DNA of 64,000 nt from Acholoe squamosa (GCA_949317995.1 OX439044.1:17508641-17572640), one strand, 5' to 3'. Shown: positions 34,482-44,862, numbered from the stretch's first letter. The notes: a model not told the origin generated them from the letters alone. Made by a program: numbers and translations.

Positions 34482-37400
34482 GTGGATATGAAATCTGGAA
34501 CGCCCCCCGCCAGCCACCACCCAACTGATATTCAAAGTGATGCAGAAATCAACTCCCTACAGCGGCCAAAAATGGATTTTTCCAAGGACAACAACCTGGA
34601 TTTTGGTGACAGCTCCTCTTCAGACAGCGAAGACTGTTACGAGGACAGCAGTAGCAGAGTGGCACGGCTTCAACTGAGAATCAAGTCAGATAAGTATGGG
34701 CAGCAAGGTAAGGTCTCTCGCATTAATACCGAGTTAACTAAAGGTGCAATCTTTGTCGACATAAATGACCACCCCTATAGAGCTTTGGTAGACTCTGGAG
34801 CATCCCTATCTTTTATCAGTCAAAAAATGGCAGATAAGGTAATACACACCCCAAACTTTAAACATGGAAGACGCTCACGTATGAATGTCCTCCTAGCAGA
34901 CAGATCCACAGTACAGGTAAACCATGCCATTACACTCAGCTTCCTAATTGAAGGCAAAGAATTTGTTACAAGATTACATGTTGTACCAAAATTAAATCAC
35001 CCCATCATTCTTGGAGTAAACTTCATGACCAAGTACAAAGCTAAGCTTAGTTTTGGCCCCAAGCTTCCCTCCATAAACACAATCAGGCCTGCTGAAAATA
35101 TCACAATACCACCAAACTCTGAAACCACTCTCAATGCTATTGTCAACGGTTCAGAAAATTTAAATAAATTGACAGGCATCACTGAAAATATCAAACCAGC
35201 CCTACCTTTCTTGATTAAGCACGCCTTGGTTAAACCCAAGACTAGTGCAAAATTAATACCGGTAACTGTGGCAAATCCAAATGATTTTCCTTTGCATTTA
35301 AAAAAGAAACACACACCTCTAGGTATTTTCAAACCTTTCAACATGAAAAAGGCTATACCAATAGGCCCCCTGGACACTCATCATTCACTGAACCATGTCT
35401 CACCTGCCAGCGAGCTTTTTCCAATAAATTGTGGTGAAGACCCCCTGGAGCAATTTCCCAAGGGTAATGAACCCCTACAATACAAAATTTGTGAGCAGCT
35501 CACTGAGACTCAAAAAACGCAGGTGCGTAAAATTGTTGAACAGAATAGGCAGGCTTTTGTGATTGATGACAGCGCCATTGGCTCCAACACTGAGAATGAG
35601 GTCAAGCTGGAATTAATTCCAGATTTCAAGCCCTGCAACAGGCCCTCATACAGAATGTCCCCTCATAAAGAAATTTTCCAAAGAGAGCTCCTAAATAAAC
35701 ATTTAAAACAGGGGATCATTGAGGAATGTACCAAGCCCTGTGAATGGAATTCACCAGCTTTCTTAGTACCCAAACCTCAGGGAGACAGATCTGTAGCCTC
35801 AGGCTGGAGAGTGGTAGTGGATTACAGATGGGTTAATCAAAACCTCAAATCTTTTTCCTACCAATTCCCCAGAGCAGACGACCTCATGCAACAAGTTGGC
35901 AGAACAGGTGCAAAATATTTCTCAAAATTAGATGTATATAGTGCCTACCATCAAATTCCCCTGGCGGAAGAATCTAGGCCTATTACCACCTTTTCAGCCA
36001 ATGGAACCAGATACATGGCCAAAGTTCTCCCAATGGGACTCAAAACCTCAGGTTTGTCTTTCATGAATGTCATGGAGCAATTGCTCATGAAATGCAAGTA
36101 CAGAAATGCAGTAGCATATGTTGACGATGTGGCTATTTATAGCCCCACCTGGGAAAGACACCTGCAGGACCTAGATGAGGTACTCAAACCTTTCATCAAG
36201 GGAAATATCAAACTGAAATCAGAAAAATGTGAATTTGGCACAACCAAGATGGATTTCTTGGGATTTTCTCTAGATCAACACGGTGTGTCACCTTCCCCAG
36301 ACAAAATCTGGCCAGTCAAAACCTTCCCTCCACCTAAAAACATCCACGACCTTAGATGTTTCAATGGCATGGCACAATTCTACAAAAGGTTTATTAAAGG
36401 TTTTGCCCACATAATGGCACCTCTATATGAAGCCACCAAAGGGACCTTTAAATGGACCACTAGTTGCCAGCGCGCCTTTGAGAAAATCAAAGCTTCAATT
36501 TGCACTGAAGCTGTCCTCAAATTCCCTGACTACAGCAAGCCATTTGTCATATTTACAGACTCAAGCAACTATAGCTTGGGAGCTGTGATCACACAGGTAG
36601 ATGAAAATGGTTTCTATAGACCAATTGAATTTGCAGGTAGAGGTTTGACACCACAGGAGACGAGATATGGAATAACAGACAAAGAACTTCTAGGCATCGT
36701 CTTTGCAGTTAAAAAGTTCCACCATTATGTGGATGGAGCCCACTTCAAAGTGTACTCAGACCACACTGCCCTGGTCTCCCTTTTTAATAAAAAAGAGAAC
36801 ATTACTAATGGGAGACTAGCCAGGTGGGTAGACACAGTCATGTCTTACGACTTTGAGGTGAAGTATCTGCAAGGCAGAGCAAATTTTGTGGCAGATTTCC
36901 TATCCAGGAGATCCTACCCACCCAGCTCTGATGACCCAGTGCCAATTAGATCCCAGGGGAAAATTATTCTCCCCCCCAAGAAATTAACTTTCTCTGATAT
37001 CTCCATGACCAAAGTCTTTAGGTCCAACGAGCCAGTACCCAAGAACCCAATCCAGATGGGACCCCCTAGATCAATTCTAAAAGGAGGTAAAATCTGGGGA
37101 AGCACAGGCAAACCACCCAAAGGTGTAATTGCAAAGAAAAATAGCTCTGAAAGAAACCACTTAGCTGCACTAGCAGCGCCAACGGAGCTGTGCGTCTTGA
37201 CCAGGGCACAGTCACAGAACCCCCAGGAAGACACACCCCCAGCCCCCAGCCAATCACGGTCCAGAACCGCTGTAAACAAACAAGGCCGACCCACAAAGGT
37301 CAAGCCAGCTGGTTCAAGGCCAAGAGGTCGACCTCCCAAGTCTAGGTCACCCAGGGTATCAGTTAAGGCAGCCAATGCCAGACGCGCCAAGCTGTCACAC

Positions 37401-38960
37401 AAAGTGTTACCTTTGGCTGAGAGGGCTATCACCAAAATTTGCAAGCACCCCTCACTCACACCCTCTAGAGAAGTATTGATTAAAGCACAAAAAGAAGATC
37501 TTTTTGCTTCATCAATGCTAAATTACATTCAGGATGGAAAGTTGCCACCAGATCAAGGCTTGACAAATCAGATTTTAGCCAATCATGATCAGTTCATCAT
37601 ACTAGATGAGGTACTTTTCAGAATCACTGACACAGTCATGGGTAAATCCCTAGACCCCTCCCTTCAAATTGTGATTCCAGAAAAGTGGGCAGAATCATTA
37701 ATTGAATCCACACACTGCTCCCCATTAGGAGGGCACTTGGGTTCAATGAAAACATATGCAGCTATCAGGTCACGGTACTATTGGCGCTCAATGTTCAAAC
37801 AGGTGTTTGATTACTGTGGCACATGTCACACATGCCTTACCACCAAAAAGAGGCCGAAAAACCTAAAATCACCAATGACACTCCGTGAACCTGTACTCGC
37901 AGCCTACTCTCATGTCACCATGGATACAATAGGACCATTTAACAAGGCTGTTAATGGATCCCACCACATACATGTGGTCACAGATCATGCCACTAGACAT
38001 GTAACAGCATGGTGCACAGAAGACAACACAAGCGCTGAGGTAGCCCTTGGTTTCTTTCAGAGAGTGATCTGCATCCATGGCACTCCCTCAGTTTTAAACA
38101 CTGACAATGCTAAACAATACACTTCAAAATTCTTTGCCCTCTTCTGCAATAAATTTGGTATTAAGCATGTCACAGGGAGCGCACACTGGTCCAGATCTCA
38201 AGGTCTATGTGAACGCCAACACCAGACAATAGAATCATCCCTCAGAGCCTTTGTGTCTAAATCACAAAAACATTGGTCAACCTTCCTCCAAGCTGTGATT
38301 TTTAGCATGAATAACACAGTCTCCAGTGCCTTGGGTTACTCACCCAATCTCCTGGTATTTGGAAAACAAACCCATCTACCCACAGAGGCTGCATTAGCAC
38401 TGATCACAGCAACAGAAGATGTTGACCCGGCACAAAAAGAAAATGTAGCCACTCATTTATTAAATCTCAGGGATGAAATTCAAATGAAGGCAGCAGAAAG
38501 CATGATAAAGGCCCACAAAAAGATGAAGGCCAAGCATGACGCCTCTGCAGAGGTAGCCACCTTCAATACCGGTCAGTTGGTGTACTTACATATACCTAAC
38601 CTCCTGGTAAAACACACCACCAAAAAGCTGCAACCCACATACTCTGGCCCTTACATCATAGTTAAGATGACCTCATCAGTGACTGCAATTTTAAAAAGGT
38701 TGCAGGATGGACATGTCTTTAAAAAGGCAGTACATGTATCCAGGCTGAGAAGACCAATTACAAGGGCCAACGCCAAAGCCATCATAAAAAGGCTCCAGAC
38801 TGGTCCTGTACAAACTCTCTTCGACCCTGATTCAAGCATAATTGCTGATACCAATACACCAGCCCCTCCCCTCAAGAAAAAGAGAGGAAGGCCGGCAAAG
38901 AAAGGTATCATCACCTTTGCCCCATCACCCAAGAAAAGGGCAAAGAAAAGGAAGCAATGA
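34434..38960 (+). CDS. pol: Provirus Pol polyprotein: protease, RT, RNase H, integrase
   Basis: The stop-to-stop frame is 34434-38960. Residues are numbered from the codon at 34482 (1492 aa). Aspartic protease LVDSGAS with Asp 104 and a C-terminal ILGVNFM. RT about 385-610 with FLVPKPQ, SKLDVYSAYHQI, LPMGLKTS and active site YVDD (546-549). RNase H with Asp 693 (IFTDSSNYS), Glu 735, Asp 805 (VADFLSR). Integrase zinc site H1078/H1085/C1115/C1118; catalytic Asp 1148 (MDTIGPF), Asp 1208 (NTDNAKQY), Glu 1244 (LCERQHQ), a D-35-E spacing. All catalytic residues are present, so it looks functional. A linker of about 200 residues between RNase H and integrase holds an AT-hook core (PRGRPPK, 948-951 RGRP). 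A second, KRGRPAKK (from 1468), lies in a very basic C-terminus. No chromodomain was recognised. Confidence 0.95.
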   Translation, partial: VSGEGCKAPNHPAPTTVDMKSGTPPASHHPTDIQSDAEINSLQRPKMDFSKDNNLDFGDSSSSDSEDCYEDSSSRVARLQLRIKSDKYGQQGKVSRINTELTKGAIFVDINDHPYRALVDSGASLSFISQKMADKVIHTPNFKHGRRSRMNVLLADRSTVQVNHAITLSFLIEGKEFVTRLHVVPKLNHPIILGVNFMTKYKAKLSFGPKLPSINTIRPAENITIPPNSETTLNAIVNGSENLNKLTGITENIKPALPFLIKHALVKPKTSAKLIPVTVANPNDFPLHLKKKHTPLGIFKPFNMKKAIPIGPLDTHHSLNHVSPASELFPINCGEDPLEQFPKGNEPLQYKICEQLTETQKTQVRKIVEQNRQAFVIDDSAIGSNTENEVKLELIPDFKPCNRPSYRMSPHKEIFQRELLNKHLKQGIIEECTKPCEWNSPAFLVPKPQGDRSVASGWRVVVDYRWVNQNLKSFSYQFPRADDLMQQVGRTGAKYFSKLDVYSAYHQIPLAEESRPITTFSANGTRYMAKVLPMGLKTSGLSFMNVMEQLLMKCKYRNAVAYVDDVAIYSPTWERHLQDLDEVLKPFIKGNIKLKSEKCEFGTTKMDFLGFSLDQHGVSPSPDKIWPVKTFPPPKNIHDLRCFNGMAQFYKRFIKGFAHIMAPLYEATKGTFKWTTSCQRAFEKIKASICTEAVLKFPDYSKPFVIFTDSSNYSLGAVITQVDENGFYRPIEFAGRGLTPQETRYGITDKELLGIVFAVKKFHHYVDGAHFKVYSDHTALVSLFNKKENITNGRLARWVDTVMSYDFEVKYLQGRANFVADFLSRRSYPPSSDDPVPIRSQGKIILPPKKLTFSDISMTKVFRSNEPVPKNPIQMGPPRSILKGGKIWGSTGKPPKGVIAKKNSSERNHLAALAAPTELCVLTRAQSQNPQEDTPPAPSQSRSRTAVNKQGRPTKVKPAGSRPRGRPPKSRSPRVSVKAANARRAKLSHKVLPLAERAITKICKHPSLTPSREVLIKAQKEDLFASSMLNYIQDGKLPPDQGLTNQILANHDQFIILDEVLFRITDTVMGKSLDPSLQIVIPEKWAESLIESTHCSPLGGHLGSMKTYAAIRSRYYWRSMFKQVFDYCGTCHTCLTTKKRPKNLKSPMTLREPVLAAYSHVTMDTIGPFNKAVNGSHHIHVVTDHATRHVTAWCTEDNTSAEVALGFFQRVICIHGTPSVLNTDNAKQYTSKFFALFCNKFGIKHVTGSAHWSRSQGLCERQHQTIESSLRAFVSKSQKHWSTFLQAVIFSMNNTVSSALGYSPNLLVFGKQTHLPTEAALALITATEDVDPAQKENVATHLLNLRDEIQMKAAESMIKAHKKMKAKHDASAEVATFNTGQLVYLHIPNLLVKHTTKKLQPTYSGPYIIVKMTSSVTAILKRLQDGHVFKKAVHVSRLRRPITRANAKAIIKRLQTGPVQTLFDPDSSIIADTNTPAPPLKKKRGRPAKKGIITFAPSPKKRAKKRKQ

Positions 38961-40118
38961 AATTTCGTTAAAATCACATATAGAGAAAGCACAAATACCC
39001 CCCCCCCACACACACAGAAACACCTCTCAACCCCGACCCCCCCCCCCCATACACACACACACACTAACACTCACCAGGGCTGTTGGCCCACACTCAGGCC
39101 ACGTGCCACACCCCTGCTATCTACAGGGACACCCGCACTCACACACACCTAGGCCCAATTACCCATCCTACACATGTGACCACCGACCTCAAAGCCCCGA
39201 CCCGATGATAACAAATTCCCTCAGCGGCACTCATCATCAGGTACCCCCTTTTTCTCTTCTTTGAAGATTTACTAACACTCACCTCTTAACTTATCACCTC
39301 GCACGCCTTTTGTTTTTATATTTATCCTTTTATTATATATATCTCGTTTTTCTCAAACCAATTTTATTTTTCCTTTAAATTATTTATCAAAGGCCCAATG
39401 AGCCCAATTATACACTGTTTGACCCCAGGATCAAACCCCTCAACCAGCCGCACTGTCAACCACTCAAGGGCAGCATATGCACACAATTTTGTCCAGCTAT
39501 GGTTAGGTAGCCACATAAATTGCCCACGGCAGCAGTGTATCCTCTGGTACATGTTTTTCATTTAAAGAAAAATCATGCATACACCGGCTAGATAGCTTTT
39601 CAGGGCTCCTATTTACCAGTTGACACGCCTATTGTAGGTGCTCGTATTCCCCCATGCCCACCCATGTTTGTACCTCTGTTTAGCACGAGGGCGCTGATAC
39701 AGGTAGAACCCCATATTTATGAGCTGTCAATTAAGAGCAGCTCGGTACCCCAGGCATGATGTTTCTCACACACATGTATTCATGGTCAGCAAATTTTTAG
39801 ACATGTGAACTGACCTCTCCACTCCCGCCTTATCTCAAACCTGACCCCAGGAATTCCAATTATAAGCTTATTACCGGGGTATAGGTTCCAAATTTGCATA
39901 AGGGACATATGCCCAAACTGCAGCCATCCAATAGAATCAGGCCCAGCCTTTTTAGGGCAAGACATACCACTATAGGGATATCCAAAAGTGAGAAATAGCC
40001 ACCCTCACGGATGGGTTTATAAGCCTTAGCCCACCCCCACCTTAGCCACTCCACAATATCACCCAGATCACACCATATCAGCGTTCCAAGTGAACAAGTG
40101 CCTGGACCAGGGATCACC
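38961..40118 (+). other. Non-coding stretch between pol and the mini-exon
   Basis: CA/C-rich, with (CA)n and poly-C at 38997-39065. A 140-codon frame (38842-39264) overlaps the pol end but is low-complexity His/Pro text and unsupported. The region probably carries splice acceptors for subgenomic RNAs. Confidence 0.5.
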
Positions 40119-40147
40119 ATGGCGTTTACGACGTGCAATAAGCCCAG
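40119..40147 (+). CDS. Candidate 29-nt coding mini-exon of a spliced accessory gene
   Basis: The ATG at 40119 has an ideal Kozak context (ATCACCATGGC). Nine codons plus two bases follow, then a donor CCCAG/GTAGGC at 40148. If not spliced, the frame stops at once (TAG at 40149-40151). The donor phase (two bases carried) matches frame B of the terminal exon at 45812. I infer a two-exon accessory protein; the splice is not proven, and which upstream acceptor would bring this exon into an mRNA is open. Confidence 0.45.
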
Positions 40148-40293
40148 GTAGGCCTGTCCTATGTGCCCATTAACCAGTACTAGTTTTATCAGTCGTTCTT
40201 ATATGGTCAATGACATAATCTGATGTCATGCTACCCAGGTACCTCTATTAACCAATGGCAGTGTGAGTACTAGAATACCTGTAAAAAGTTTGA

Positions 40294-40884
40294 TTGTTCA
40301 CTTCGCGCCCCATACCTGACTCAATTGTTTGTGCCCCCATACTCACCCCTCTGTATGGTTTACAGCTTATTCAAAAAAGTAGCTTACTCAAATTAAAACT
40401 TCTCTTCAGTGAAAATTGGACAATCTACGACCTCCTGGGACCGGTTGGATTATTGAAAGAAGGAAGAGACATTTTTGAGTTTAGGCAGCTCATTGTACAC
40501 CACCAAAATTTGGTCTTCAATATGACTTCTAGACATTTAGCATATTACCTGAATGACCCCGCAGTCCACAAGGAACTGCCGCTATCAAACCCGTTGGTCT
40601 CTACCCTCGTCAAGAGGATGTTACTTTATGTCTGTTGTGACATGCCAACTTCTCCAGATTGGAGCACCTTCAAACCTAAAACAGCCGCTTATATAGCCTT
40701 GCTGTGCGCGCGCACACTTCTGGTCTCTGACCAGCCTTTAAAAGACCTTCCCAGATACTTTAGTGGGACGGGCAGAGCTTTGGTCATCAGGGACGCCATA
40801 GAATTAGTAGTTCAGAAAGCCATTCTTGAGACCCACATGTGGTCCAATAACCTGTCTAAACTCCCACCTACAGCCCATTGCTGA
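40294..40884 (+). CDS. Unrecognised accessory ORF between pol and env
   Basis: The open frame runs 40294-40884 (196 codons from a TTG; first ATG 40522, giving 120 aa). A strong acceptor, pyrimidine-rich then TTTACAG, ends at 40365 and leaves the frame in phase 0 from 40366, giving 172 residues. So an exon joined to an upstream start is more likely than internal initiation. The predicted protein is a mixed helical, Leu-rich globular domain with two Cys (YVCCDM) and no signal peptide or transmembrane segment. It matches no retroviral family I can name (not dUTPase, not a CCHC protein, not an obvious RNA-binding Arg-rich protein). The gag donor at 31539 is also phase 0, so a Gag N-terminal fusion is one possibility. 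Confidence 0.6.
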   Translation: MFTSRPIPDSIVCAPILTPLYGLQLIQKSSLLKLKLLFSENWTIYDLLGPVGLLKEGRDIFEFRQLIVHHQNLVFNMTSRHLAYYLNDPAVHKELPLSNPLVSTLVKRMLLYVCCDMPTSPDWSTFKPKTAAYIALLCARTLLVSDQPLKDLPRYFSGTGRALVIRDAIELVVQKAILETHMWSNNLSKLPPTAHC

Positions 40885-41136
40885 AATAAATCTGACAGGG
40901 TAAGCTACAAAATTTTTACTCTCACAACCCCCCCATTTAGTCTTAGCCTACTAATACCACAGGTCCAGTCACATCTCCATCATACCCCCCTCACACCCTG
41001 GCCAAGCAACCACCCCCACACTGTTTAAACAAACCACACTACACCCACCTAGGTGTGCCTACAGTCCCCTCTCACAGGAGGACACCTCCCACACAATCGA
41101 CCATAAAATCCCCCACCACATAACCCAATTGCTGAT

Positions 41137-43989
41137 ATGACTCACAAACTCAATCCCCCATCACATCTCTTTTACAGAGCCGCAGTACCTCTAATAGTGC
41201 TGTGTATCCTCTTCAACCTCACCAATGGATCACAGGACAAGGAGTTACCACAAAGGATCGTATTCAGACCAAATTATGGAGCACTGTTTACCCAGTTACC
41301 ACAGCCCCTAATCTCAAATTTCATGGACTACCCCCTAGTTTTCAGTCTGAACATCTCCCTGTCCCCCAACCTCCAAAGACCTGATAAAGTGTCACCCCTA
41401 CTTAAGCCCGGCACCCCACCATACATTACCCAAACAGCCAACAATCTGGACACATTGATTAGCACCCTATTTGACAAAACCCAAAATTCATTAGACCTTT
41501 TGATTAATTTAATTTCCAACCCCAGGAACCGTCAGGCCAGAAATGCCCCAGGACAAATCATTGGCGATATTCTCAGAGCAACCCTAGGCCTGGGAACCCA
41601 ACCTGAAATTGACCTTCTAAACGCTGACATTTCTGACATTGACAGAAGATTGGCCACTAAAATGCACGTGGTTGAATTAGCCACCCATTTTCTATTAAAT
41701 ATCTCAGAATACAATTACAATTCCCTAAACATCCTATCTGAATTCCAAAATGATACTGACGACGCACTGTCCCTGCTGGCCCAAAATCTAAAAACATTAG
41801 ATTCCAACTTTTCAAACATTATTTTAAATTTAGAATCCCAAGCCAGACAGGACACCTTTTATTCCATGTTATTTTCTGCAGCAAACTCACAAATTGAGTC
41901 ACTAATCGACCTTCAGGAGGATCTAGATATTTTATTAAGTGCCATAAACAGCTTAATGGAGGGCGAGCTCCCTCCCAACTTAATTTCCCATGACACCCTC
42001 AGGTCAGGCCTAAACAACCTCTCCAGCGCCTTGAGTAGCGCCCACCAAGGCATATCAATCCTTGACATACCCATAGGTCATTACTATAAAAGACGAGTAA
42101 GTGCCCAGTGGAGCGACCCCTCCACCCTCTTCATCTCACTACCCATACCCATAGGACTAGGGGATAATGTTTACACCCTATTCAGAACTGAAACCTTTCC
42201 AGTCCCCTTTGACACATCAGATGTTAACTCTACAGGTTACACCCTGGTACAGCCCCTACCCCCCTACATAGCCATGTCTCCCAGCCACGCCCATTTCATG
42301 GAGCTTCAGCAGGCAGACTTAGACCTATGTACACAAGACACCTTCATCAGCTGTAACCTACCCCTCCCCCTGCTATCACCTCTACACCCCACCTGCACTC
42401 TGTCCCTACTCCTGGACCTACCTGATGCAGTGCACCACACCTGCAGTTTCACTGCACACATGGCTGCACCCATACCCAACCTAATCAAACCCATTTCTAG
42501 GTCAACATATCTCATGATTACTGGTAAGTCGCCATCTTACTTACAGTGTCACAATGCGGGACAAATCCCAATGATCAATGCAGCATACTCAGTCATGTCA
42601 GTACCATGCCTATGCTCTATTAAGAATGCAGGCATGGTTATGATCAATTCAAATATAACCTGCGTACAAAATATAACACTGGAACCCATGGCCATGAGCC
42701 CCATAAACTTACCACTATGGCGACATTTTGGTTCACCTCCAGCTAACATATCAGGCGTTACCATGACAACCGTGCCACGGTCCCTGGAACTACCTAACTT
42801 CCAGCGTCTCAAATCCTTACACAACCAAAAAATAGTACCCTTAATTAAAAGCGTACTCACCCTTAGACGAGCAGCCAAGGGTCTGTCAGATGAGTCTTCT
42901 CTTCTGTCAGCAAGTTCACTAACACACCTTGGTTACCATTTGGAATATTCGATCTGGTTCCACTTAGTGACCCCTCTGATTGCCATCCTCTGTTGTGCAA
43001 TGACATGCCAGATCCAGGTGCGCGTGTCACGCCTGGCTCAGTTGGTGACAGTCCATCTAGCACTCAACACACCCAGAATGGCGGATGCAGCGACTTGGCA
43101 GAATCTCAAGGATCTGATCAACAAGGCCAACAACAACTGGCCCTCGACACCCACACAACAGCCCGTGGAGCAAAGCCTGGAATTTATCCAGACTCCTGGA
43201 CGCTACGATGTGATGTGGGCAATCGGCTCCGTCCTGATCATCTTGTACCTGGCCCGCCTCTTCATCTCCAGATGCTGCAGACACTGGCCACACTGTAGGC
43301 AAGACGAATCCGATGGCTTGCCCCAGTTTGTCCTCCGCATCCACTCCCAGGGCAGAACATACGAGTTTGTTGTGGGAACCATGATTTTCGGCTCCAACCT
43401 ATGGCCACCCTTCATTAAGGCCCCTAAAATTGGAAAGCCCCGCCTCACTATGCCCTTTGGCCGCCACCTGGATCTCAACTGGAAGGCCAAGGTCAGCTTC
43501 ATAATTGGCGCTCAATTAAGAGTGGTGCAGCTCGAGAGATACCCTCGCTGCCCCCTTTTCTGGAGACTACCCCTCTACAGGATCCTAAATGGGAAGCCAC
43601 ATGTTATGACCCTGGTCATCAAATCCAAGACCCAGCCAGATTTCCAGCTGACCCCAGGATATGAGACAATCGAAGACACCAACATCCCAGAAATCCCCAG
43701 GATCCAGGTCCCCAGCAGCCCCAGCCCCAGGCCCAGGGGTACCCAAAATCCCAGCGGCCAGGTGGAGCTAACTAAATTCACACCAAAGGACTACCAACCC
43801 CCTAAGGACATGTACGTGTTCGACCCGACCCGGGAGGATATATCTACCAAATTCCCACCAGAAATCGGTATGTTTATTTTTCCGTTCAAAATCCTTAAGG
43901 TCCGTGTCTTCATTTATGTGGGGATACCCACATGTCTTCGTAGCCAAAATTGCTCTACAGCCACCGGCCACCCCTATTTTCTCATATAA
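41137..43989 (+). CDS. env: Provirus envelope-like glycoprotein (950 aa)
   Basis: Membrane fusion glycoprotein candidate. A signal peptide is at about 15-31 (PLIVLCILFNLTNG). The N-terminal subunit is about 100 residues. A furin-type site RNRQAR ends at residue 135 and is followed by a moderately hydrophobic helix-prone segment and long heptad-like helices (about 180-300). There are many N-glycosylation sequons. A first transmembrane segment lies at about 610-627. The order short subunit/furin site/helical region suggests the baculovirus F/errantivirus Env group, but I could not align it. Unusual features are a second hydrophobic segment (about 693-712) and a further ~240-residue, Pro-rich soluble tail. 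The frame is unbroken. A splice acceptor-like TTTTACAG at 41177 lies inside the first 14 codons. A donor ATCG/GTATGT after 43867 (codon 911) could swap the last 40 residues for another tail. Confidence 0.85.
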   Translation: MTHKLNPPSHLFYRAAVPLIVLCILFNLTNGSQDKELPQRIVFRPNYGALFTQLPQPLISNFMDYPLVFSLNISLSPNLQRPDKVSPLLKPGTPPYITQTANNLDTLISTLFDKTQNSLDLLINLISNPRNRQARNAPGQIIGDILRATLGLGTQPEIDLLNADISDIDRRLATKMHVVELATHFLLNISEYNYNSLNILSEFQNDTDDALSLLAQNLKTLDSNFSNIILNLESQARQDTFYSMLFSAANSQIESLIDLQEDLDILLSAINSLMEGELPPNLISHDTLRSGLNNLSSALSSAHQGISILDIPIGHYYKRRVSAQWSDPSTLFISLPIPIGLGDNVYTLFRTETFPVPFDTSDVNSTGYTLVQPLPPYIAMSPSHAHFMELQQADLDLCTQDTFISCNLPLPLLSPLHPTCTLSLLLDLPDAVHHTCSFTAHMAAPIPNLIKPISRSTYLMITGKSPSYLQCHNAGQIPMINAAYSVMSVPCLCSIKNAGMVMINSNITCVQNITLEPMAMSPINLPLWRHFGSPPANISGVTMTTVPRSLELPNFQRLKSLHNQKIVPLIKSVLTLRRAAKGLSDESSLLSASSLTHLGYHLEYSIWFHLVTPLIAILCCAMTCQIQVRVSRLAQLVTVHLALNTPRMADAATWQNLKDLINKANNNWPSTPTQQPVEQSLEFIQTPGRYDVMWAIGSVLIILYLARLFISRCCRHWPHCRQDESDGLPQFVLRIHSQGRTYEFVVGTMIFGSNLWPPFIKAPKIGKPRLTMPFGRHLDLNWKAKVSFIIGAQLRVVQLERYPRCPLFWRLPLYRILNGKPHVMTLVIKSKTQPDFQLTPGYETIEDTNIPEIPRIQVPSSPSPRPRGTQNPSGQVELTKFTPKDYQPPKDMYVFDPTREDISTKFPPEIGMFIFPFKILKVRVFIYVGIPTCLRSQNCSTATGHPYFLI
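43868..43873 (+). promoter_or_regulatory. Splice donor near the end of env
   Basis: GAAATCG/GTATGT; one base of codon 911 is carried across (phase 1). This phase matches frame A of the exon starting at 45812, so a spliced env would gain an alternative Pro/Gln-rich C-terminus ending at 46050. Confidence 0.45.
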
Positions 43990-44862
43990 TGGAACCGACC
44001 AACCATACCACAGCACACGACCGGATAGCCACACACAGGATAACACATCCTATGTGGGGATACCCCACCTCCCCCCCCTACCCCACAGATAACCCAGCCC
44101 GGCGATGCCGAGCCAAGCCTCATCTAATCCCAGACTCCCATCCCATACCCCGTCAGTCTTATCAGCATAACAAACATAGCCCCATTAAAACAAACATACC
44201 GCCACATACCTATACAATAGCAGCCCCACTGACCCAATTTTGAATGTTGTTAGCGGATCACAGACGTCAAGTGCTGACGCTGCGTCTGGGCATTTTTCGC
44301 GCCAAACGCAGCGTCATGACGTCGCCGAGCGTCCCCAGTACCGAAACCAGTCACCAAATGCAAATTTTTCGCACGGGATCACGCTCACATGACAATATGC
44401 ATAACCAAATAAACGTCCACACGTGGTGTGCACGCCAATACAATAACATATGCACGTGTTCATATTGACAATAGACTTGCAACATACCCCGACTTACCAC
44501 TCCCCGATCACTATACCAATCTAATTCAGACAACACCGGCACCCAATTTACAAGCCCCAAAATTTATAACAAAACTCAGTACTGGTGATCACAGACGCTA
44601 TATTATAAGTAATCAGTGACAATCAGAAGGCTCCTCAGGCCACGGGTATAATAAGATCACAGTCTCTAATCACAGTCAAAATCACAGGGTAATCACAGAT
44701 CTCTGATTCAGCGTCTGTCATGATCTTCCGGCCTCAGGCACCTTTCCAACTCACGGACCCATCTCAGCCTGGAAAATAAAATTCGCCCCGTTAGATCAAA
44801 AACATCCACCACCCCAGTTGGACAAACTGAATTCAGAAATTCAAAATTACACGAGACTGACC
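43990..44862 (+). other. Post-env region, first part
   Basis: No long plus-strand frame with protein character (43950-44243 and 44244-44468 are short and His/Pro- or Arg-rich). The region holds the CRE/E2F hairpin described separately and the 3' end of the candidate antisense unit. AATAAA at ~44407 (+) could serve as an early polyadenylation signal. Confidence 0.5.
44263..44323. promoter_or_regulatory. Hairpin with two CRE-type sites around an E2F-type site
   Basis: GACGTCA (44263) and TGACGCTGCGT (44275-44285) are mirrored by ACGCAGCGTCA (44306-44316) and TGACGTC (44317-44323). The loop holds TTTTTCGCGCCAAA, which fits the E2F consensus. It could be an internal promoter element or an RNA structure in the unspliced transcript; the sequence does not decide. 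Confidence 0.55.

Noticed and set aside
36914-37459. 181-codon minus-strand ORF opposite pol
   Set aside because: Shadow of the pol linker, no start context or motif.
38842-39264. 140-codon plus ORF overlapping the end of pol
   Set aside because: His/Pro/Thr low-complexity text from CA-rich DNA; no splice or start support.
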